Below, piece by piece: positions 59,926 to 64,000 of a DNA stretch of 64,000 bases. How positions within the stretch are numbered: the first letter of the stretch is position 1; every line of letters begins with the position of its first letter. Under the pieces are notes generated by a model. The model was not told where the DNA came from. It saw only the letters and a program-made list of their open reading frames with translations, and searched no databases. This DNA comes from UBA6168 sp964442355 (lineage in GTDB: Bacteria; Bacteroidota; Bacteroidia; Chitinophagales; Saprospiraceae). Location: assembly GCA_964442355.1 (NCBI GenBank), contig CAYTZS010000001.1, positions 62,001 to 126,000 of the forward strand. The letters are read 5' to 3'. The position numbers were made by a program, and so were the translations under genes.

Positions 59926-61374
59926 CTAGTTCTTCCATCCCTTCAGTTCCTGTTCCGTGTGCTGCACCAGCACCTTCACCCCGTATTTTTCTTGGATATG
60001 CTTCGCTAACTGGTCGGCGGCGTACACCGAGCGGTGCTGGCCGCCCGTACAGCCGAAGTTGATGGTCAGGTTGGTGAAGCTGCGCTCGATATAATTTTCG
60101 ATAGCAGGGTCAACCAGTAGGTATATCTGGTTGAGGAACTCCTCCATGTTGGAGTGCAGTTGCAGGAAGTTGATGACCGACTCATCACGGCCCGTCAGTT
60201 TCTTGTAGGGCTCGTAGAGGCCGGGATTGTGGATGAAGCGGCAGTCGAACACAAAGCCGCCGCCGTGGCCGCTGGGGTCGGTAGGCACGCCCCGGCGATA
60301 GCTGAAGCTCTGGATGGTGACGGTGAGCAAGCTGGCAGCACCCCGCTCCCGGTCGAACGGCTCAAATTTTTTGCTCGCAACGATGGCGTTCAGTGCCTTC
60401 GTCAGTTCCGGCAGCTCGATGGGAAAGTTGGCGTTCTCCAAAATCCACTGCACGTTGCGGATGGCAAACGGAATGCTCTTGATGAAGTATTCCTTCCGCT
60501 CGAACAGCCCCCGAAAGCCGTACGTCCCGAAGGTCTGTATGCTGCGGATGAGCACGTAGCCGTAGAAATATTCGAGGAACTTGGCCCGGTCAACGGGTTG
60601 CAGCTGCTCCACCGTGTCGAGGTAGTGGTCGAGCAGTTCCCGGCGAATGGCGTCCGGCACATTGGCCTTGGCCTGGAAGAGCAGCGAGGCGAGGTCGTAT
60701 TGCAGCGCACCCTGCCTGCCGCCCTGGTAGTCAATGAAGTAGGGTTCGCCGCCCTTCACCATGATGTTGCGAGCCTGAAAATCCCGGAACATGAAGTGCG
60801 AACAGTCCGTCGTCAGCAGGTACTCGGCGAAGCGGTGGGCGTCGTCCTCCAATGCCTGTTCGTCGAAGGGGATTTTCGCCAATTTCAGGAAGTAGTATTT
60901 GAACGTGTTAAAGTCCCAGAGCATGCTCTGCTTGTCGAAGGCTGGGCGTGGGTAGCAGGCCGAGTAGTCCAGCCCCTCGCCGCCCCGGATTTGGAGCAGC
61001 GCCAGTTTTTCCACCGTTTTCTTATAAAGTTGCACGAGGTAGTCGGGAAACTGATCGCCCGCTTGCAGCAGGTAGCTGTACAGCGTGGTAGCACCAAGGT
61101 CTTCCTGGAGGTACACGCTGCGGTCGAGGTCTTCGGCGTAGATGGCAGGCACGGGCAGCACCTTGGCATGGAAGTGTTTCGAGAACGTCAGGAACGCTTG
61201 GTTCTCCTTCCGGTCAAGGTTGTAGGTGCCGATGGCCGCCTTGCCATGCCCGCTCAAGCGGTAGTAGATGCGGGCAGAGCCGCTGGGAGCAAGCGGCAGC
61301 ACGAGGCCGGGACGCTCACCGCTCCATTGCTCAAAAAGGTCGGCGAGTGCGGTTTCGATTTGTGTGTTCGACAT
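59926..61374 (-). CDS. aminoglycoside-phosphotransferase-like kinase fused to RapZ C-terminal domain
   Basis: A 482-residue fusion. Residues 1-330 are an APH/choline-kinase-like fold: SGSARIYYRL near the nucleotide loop, FMFRDFQARNIMV (about 195-207) with the catalytic Asp (here HRD is FRD), and YFIDYQGGRQG (about 212-222) as the metal-binding DxD-like site. Residues about 350-482 match the RapZ C-terminal domain, including FVFDCRFIHNPGLY and INFGCTGGQHRSVYAADQLA. RapZ-C binds amino-sugar phosphate or RNA in E. coli. The same fusion is known in Bacteroidota; a cell-wall sugar kinase role is a guess. Confidence 0.9.
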   Translation of the reverse strand: MSNTQIETALADLFEQWSGERPGLVLPLAPSGSARIYYRLSGHGKAAIGTYNLDRKENQAFLTFSKHFHAKVLPVPAIYAEDLDRSVYLQEDLGATTLYSYLLQAGDQFPDYLVQLYKKTVEKLALLQIRGGEGLDYSACYPRPAFDKQSMLWDFNTFKYYFLKLAKIPFDEQALEDDAHRFAEYLLTTDCSHFMFRDFQARNIMVKGGEPYFIDYQGGRQGALQYDLASLLFQAKANVPDAIRRELLDHYLDTVEQLQPVDRAKFLEYFYGYVLIRSIQTFGTYGFRGLFERKEYFIKSIPFAIRNVQWILENANFPIELPELTKALNAIVASKKFEPFDRERGAASLLTVTIQSFSYRRGVPTDPSGHGGGFVFDCRFIHNPGLYEPYKKLTGRDESVINFLQLHSNMEEFLNQIYLLVDPAIENYIERSFTNLTINFGCTGGQHRSVYAADQLAKHIQEKYGVKVLVQHTEQELKGWKN

Positions 61375-61423
61375 ATTTTTTCCTTTGGTAAAAATGGCGG
61401 GGCGAAAATAGCAGAGACTTCCC

Positions 61424-64000
61424 TCAATTTTTCACAAACGGAACCACCACTTGCCGCTGCCCCTCCGCATTGATGGTCAAGAAATAAAACCCGCACGGCA
61501 GGCCATCGGCATCCAGTTCGTCGTAGTGCTCGCCAGCAACCAAGTTCAGCGGCTTGCGCAACATCTCTACGCCGTTCACCGCCAAAACGCAGAGGCTGAC
61601 CGGGCCATCCTCTACCGTGGTGAAATAGACGCCAATCGTGGGGCCAACTGGGTTCGGGAAAACAGTCGGATAAAACGGAAAGTCCGGCATACCGGGCTTC
61701 ACCATCACCTCGAAGTTGCGGAGCACGGGCGCTGCAGGTTGCCAGTCGGTATTGCCCTGCTGGCTGGCCCGCACGGTCACGGTGCCGGGCAGTCCCGTCA
61801 GTGTCAGCACGTTGCCACTGACGATGGCAGGGCCATCCATCACCGTGAAAGCAACTGGCAGGCCAGAGGTAGCCGTTGCCTGCAAAACGATGGGCAGCGC
61901 AAACGTGAACTGGTCACCAATCGGCAGAAAATCAATGGCTTGGGGCAACAGCGCCAATTGGTTGGGCAGTCCCGGCGTGGGCAGGTCGGCCCTCCAGTTT
62001 TCGGGCAGGGCGTTGTCGGATTTCGGGTCGTTCAGTTGCAGCGAGTGGCCTGTGCCATCAGCGCCAAGTGGCCACGGCAGCTCGTTGTCGTAGCGCACGG
62101 AGTCAATTAGCATCAGGTTGGCGTTTCTCAGAGATATGCGCTCGCCGCCGTTGTTCAGCTTGAAGCCGTGATTGCCAGCCCCGAAAGCCCCCACCCGATT
62201 GTTGGTCAATGGATAAAATGACGAGAACGCCGCCTCGTTTTCCACCAAAACCAAGAAGTCGCCGGGCTGCATGGTCGTGCCAGTGGGCAGGTTGAAGTAG
62301 CCGCCGCTCTCGTCTTCGAGCACCCAGCCGGAGATGTCAACAGGATGTAGGTTGGGATTGAAAAGCTCCACCCAGTCGCCGCCGTTGGGCGAGTGATAGT
62401 TGATTTCGTTGATGACGATGGTGTCCGTGGACGTTGAGCCTTTTTCAAAAATAGCCGTCAGCGACTCGTCGGCGCTCAGCGTCACCGTTGTAGCAGCGCT
62501 AGGCCCAAGCGTTGTGTTCGACCATTTTTCAAACACAAAACCCGGTGCCGCATCGGCCTCCACGGGTATTTCCACGCCCGTGAAGTAGGTGCCGCTCCAC
62601 GGCAATTTATCTGCAGAGAGGCGGAGCGTACTGAATCGGATGCCACCGCCGTCGGCAGGTTGCGCCGCCAAGTGGACAGTCGCCGTTCCGCCGACTTCGT
62701 CAAAATAATCCACGAAATGCTGCCGGACGAAGGCGGGTCTATCGTCGCCGAACTTCCTGAGCACCAGCACATTGTCCGCCCAGGGGTTCCAACCCGGCGA
62801 CCAACGGTCGAAGTGCTGCTGGATTTCTGGGGCATACAAATCCTCAAAGGCGTCAATGCGGTTGCCAACCCTGTCCGGTGCAAAAAGCACGTTGAGGAAG
62901 TCGGCGCTGCGGTTGATGAAGTCCCTGCGGAAGTCGGGGCTTTCCATCGCCTTGCGCAGCGGGAGGGTCGTCCACCAGGGGTTGGGCCAATCGCTGGAGC
63001 TGTCGTCGAGCGCCCGTGCAAGGGAGTTGGCGGAGGCATCGCCCGTGTTGAACAGCAGGGTGTCCTGCTCGATTTTCAGCAAACCAAAGCTAAAGTCGAA
63101 GTCGAAACTGAGATAGCGCCAGCGGGCGTCGCTGCCGTTGCGCTGCCGCCAACGGCGGAGGTTGTTGCCGGGCCAGTCGCTGTTGTCGATGATGATGTTG
63201 AAGGCGTTGTGATCGAGGAAATTGGGCAGGTCGAGGCGCAGCTTGATCTGGTCGTAGTGCTGGTCGTTGAAGAAGCTGTGCGTGTTCAGGAATTCCACGA
63301 AGTCGTCCCAGTTTTCAAAATCGCCCGCCACGGCTTCTGCATCGTTTTCCAGAAAGTCCACCTCGCTTTCCGAGAGGCCGAAATGCTGCGTGAGGTAGTC
63401 CATTTTTAGGTGCTCCCGCAAGTTGTGGATGCCCCAGTATTGGCCGTTGAAGTAGGCCACGCCCGACCGAAAGCCTTGCAAGTGCAGCCTCGGTGGCTCG
63501 ATGGTTCCTCCGAGGTCGGTCAGGTCGGCAGCGAGGCTGGCCACGAACGCATCCCGGAACATCGTCACATTCCAATCCTGCCCGGCATTGCGGAGCAGCA
63601 GGTTTTTGTACTCCTCAAACGGCAGGTCGGGGAAAACAGGATGCTGGAAAAAGCCGTCACCGTTGTCTGCCAGCGCCTTGATTTTCAGCGATTTCTGCGG
63701 CAGCTGCGCACTGCCCGTCCCGTGTACCTCGACCGTGGCTGCTTGGCTGAACCCCGGCATCCCGTCCGTTTCGAAAAACTCGACATGGACGGGGCGCTGC
63801 CAATCCTCTGTGTAGTTGGGGTATATGCCCGTGGCAGGGTCGAAGAAATCGGCGTCCTTGAACGACAGCGCCACCACCGGAAATTCGTGCGGTGCATCGA
63901 AGAGGTAGGTCCAAGTCGCCACGGCGCTTGGCAGGTAGTTGGCAGCGAATGCCCTCGACCGCAGCGTGGTGTTCTGGCTGATTTGGAGCGGGGAACTGTA
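61424..64000 (-). CDS. secreted CotH/lamin-tail protein with T9SS-type sorting domain, N-terminally cut
   Basis: At least 858 codons; the frame is open to the window edge, so the start lies outside. The beginning (SPLQISQNTTLRSRAFAANYLPS) is the end of a chitobiase-like Ig domain. A CotH kinase-like region follows (LRNAGQDWNVTMFRDAFVASLA, FRSGVAYFNGQYWGIHNLRE, YLSFDFDFSFGLL). Then come a lamin-tail domain (VINEINYHSPNGGDWVELFNP), an Ig-like segment and the C-terminal sorting domain (VFPNPVG to GFYFLTINAEGQ). Surface location by the type IX system is likely. Calcium- or carbohydrate-related functions are unproven. Confidence 0.88.
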   Translation of the reverse strand, partial: YSSPLQISQNTTLRSRAFAANYLPSAVATWTYLFDAPHEFPVVALSFKDADFFDPATGIYPNYTEDWQRPVHVEFFETDGMPGFSQAATVEVHGTGSAQLPQKSLKIKALADNGDGFFQHPVFPDLPFEEYKNLLLRNAGQDWNVTMFRDAFVASLAADLTDLGGTIEPPRLHLQGFRSGVAYFNGQYWGIHNLREHLKMDYLTQHFGLSESEVDFLENDAEAVAGDFENWDDFVEFLNTHSFFNDQHYDQIKLRLDLPNFLDHNAFNIIIDNSDWPGNNLRRWRQRNGSDARWRYLSFDFDFSFGLLKIEQDTLLFNTGDASANSLARALDDSSSDWPNPWWTTLPLRKAMESPDFRRDFINRSADFLNVLFAPDRVGNRIDAFEDLYAPEIQQHFDRWSPGWNPWADNVLVLRKFGDDRPAFVRQHFVDYFDEVGGTATVHLAAQPADGGGIRFSTLRLSADKLPWSGTYFTGVEIPVEADAAPGFVFEKWSNTTLGPSAATTVTLSADESLTAIFEKGSTSTDTIVINEINYHSPNGGDWVELFNPNLHPVDISGWVLEDESGGYFNLPTGTTMQPGDFLVLVENEAAFSSFYPLTNNRVGAFGAGNHGFKLNNGGERISLRNANLMLIDSVRYDNELPWPLGADGTGHSLQLNDPKSDNALPENWRADLPTPGLPNQLALLPQAIDFLPIGDQFTFALPIVLQATATSGLPVAFTVMDGPAIVSGNVLTLTGLPGTVTVRASQQGNTDWQPAAPVLRNFEVMVKPGMPDFPFYPTVFPNPVGPTIGVYFTTVEDGPVSLCVLAVNGVEMLRKPLNLVAGEHYDELDADGLPCGFYFLTINAEGQRQVVVPFVKN

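Noticed and set aside
60154..61473. Plus-strand open frame of 439 codons opposite the kinase-RapZ gene
   Set aside because: It is a composition shadow of the minus-strand gene; no start signal or motif.

Overview
The window is from a Bacteroidota chromosome, most likely a Saprospiraceae-type (Lewinella/Haliscomenobacter-like) member. This rests on the moderately GC-rich coding sequence, the TAnnTTTG promoter -7 boxes in place of E. coli-type -10 boxes, the rarity of Shine-Dalgarno sequences, many Cys-lipobox lipoproteins, OmpA/PD40/TPR proteins, lamin-tail and CotH proteins with C-terminal sorting domains, and a fused branched-chain 2-oxoacid dehydrogenase E1. The genus is inference. No rRNA, tRNA, CRISPR array or insertion sequence was found.

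Layout. 1-3.5 kb: minus-strand envelope genes (PAP2-like lipoprotein, two beta-barrels, a small secreted protein). 3.7-14.7 kb: a heme/LRR fusion, a YugP-type zinc peptidase, moeA, a membrane acyltransferase-like protein, a TPR-adenylate cyclase, a class A beta-lactamase-fold hydrolase and an RlmD/TrmA-type methyltransferase. 15-24 kb: a lamin-tail exoprotein, dnaN, an ABC exporter, a PorE-like protein and a TPR protein. 24.8-36.2 kb: enoyl-CoA hydratase, fused E1, alpha/beta hydrolase, MFS transporter, Bax inhibitor-1, thiolase, lipoprotein, OmpA protein and a 2OG-Fe(II) oxygenase. 36.3-48.8 kb: a coherent peptidase/ECF-sigma cluster. 48.9-56.4 kb: a LytS/LytR two-component pair, glutathione peroxidase, holB, ricT-like and lpdA. 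56.5-59.9 kb: a small defence/toxin-antitoxin patch (UPF0175/PIN, Mrr endonuclease, a methyltransferase, MNT/HEPN). 59.9-64 kb: a kinase-RapZ fusion and a CotH/lamin-tail exoprotein cut by the window end.

Two signals stand out. First, the 36.3-48.8 kb cluster looks like a self-contained ECF regulon. An ECF sigma factor, a membrane anti-sigma-like TPR protein, an HELAH metallopeptidase and an exported caspase-TPR protein form one operon. Around it are a second exported caspase, a papain-family peptidase, twin predicted propeller proteins and a small secreted protein. Five of these outlying promoters share an exact layout, TGTTAAC(A/T), 15 bases, then CATAAA or CATCAA. A sixth copy sits at the start of the sigma gene. 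These six are the only GTTAAC sequences I found in the window. A decayed CHAT-peptidase fragment lies between the sigma gene and the second caspase.

Second, many intergenic gaps are filled by imperfect hairpins whose arms are arrays of a short 6-9 base word. The word differs at every locus, and the G-poor arm lies against the downstream start codon. Four consecutive gaps from 49.9 to 52.6 kb each carry one. Some arrays run into coding ends, and one pure 7-base array (five copies) lies inside the E1 gene.
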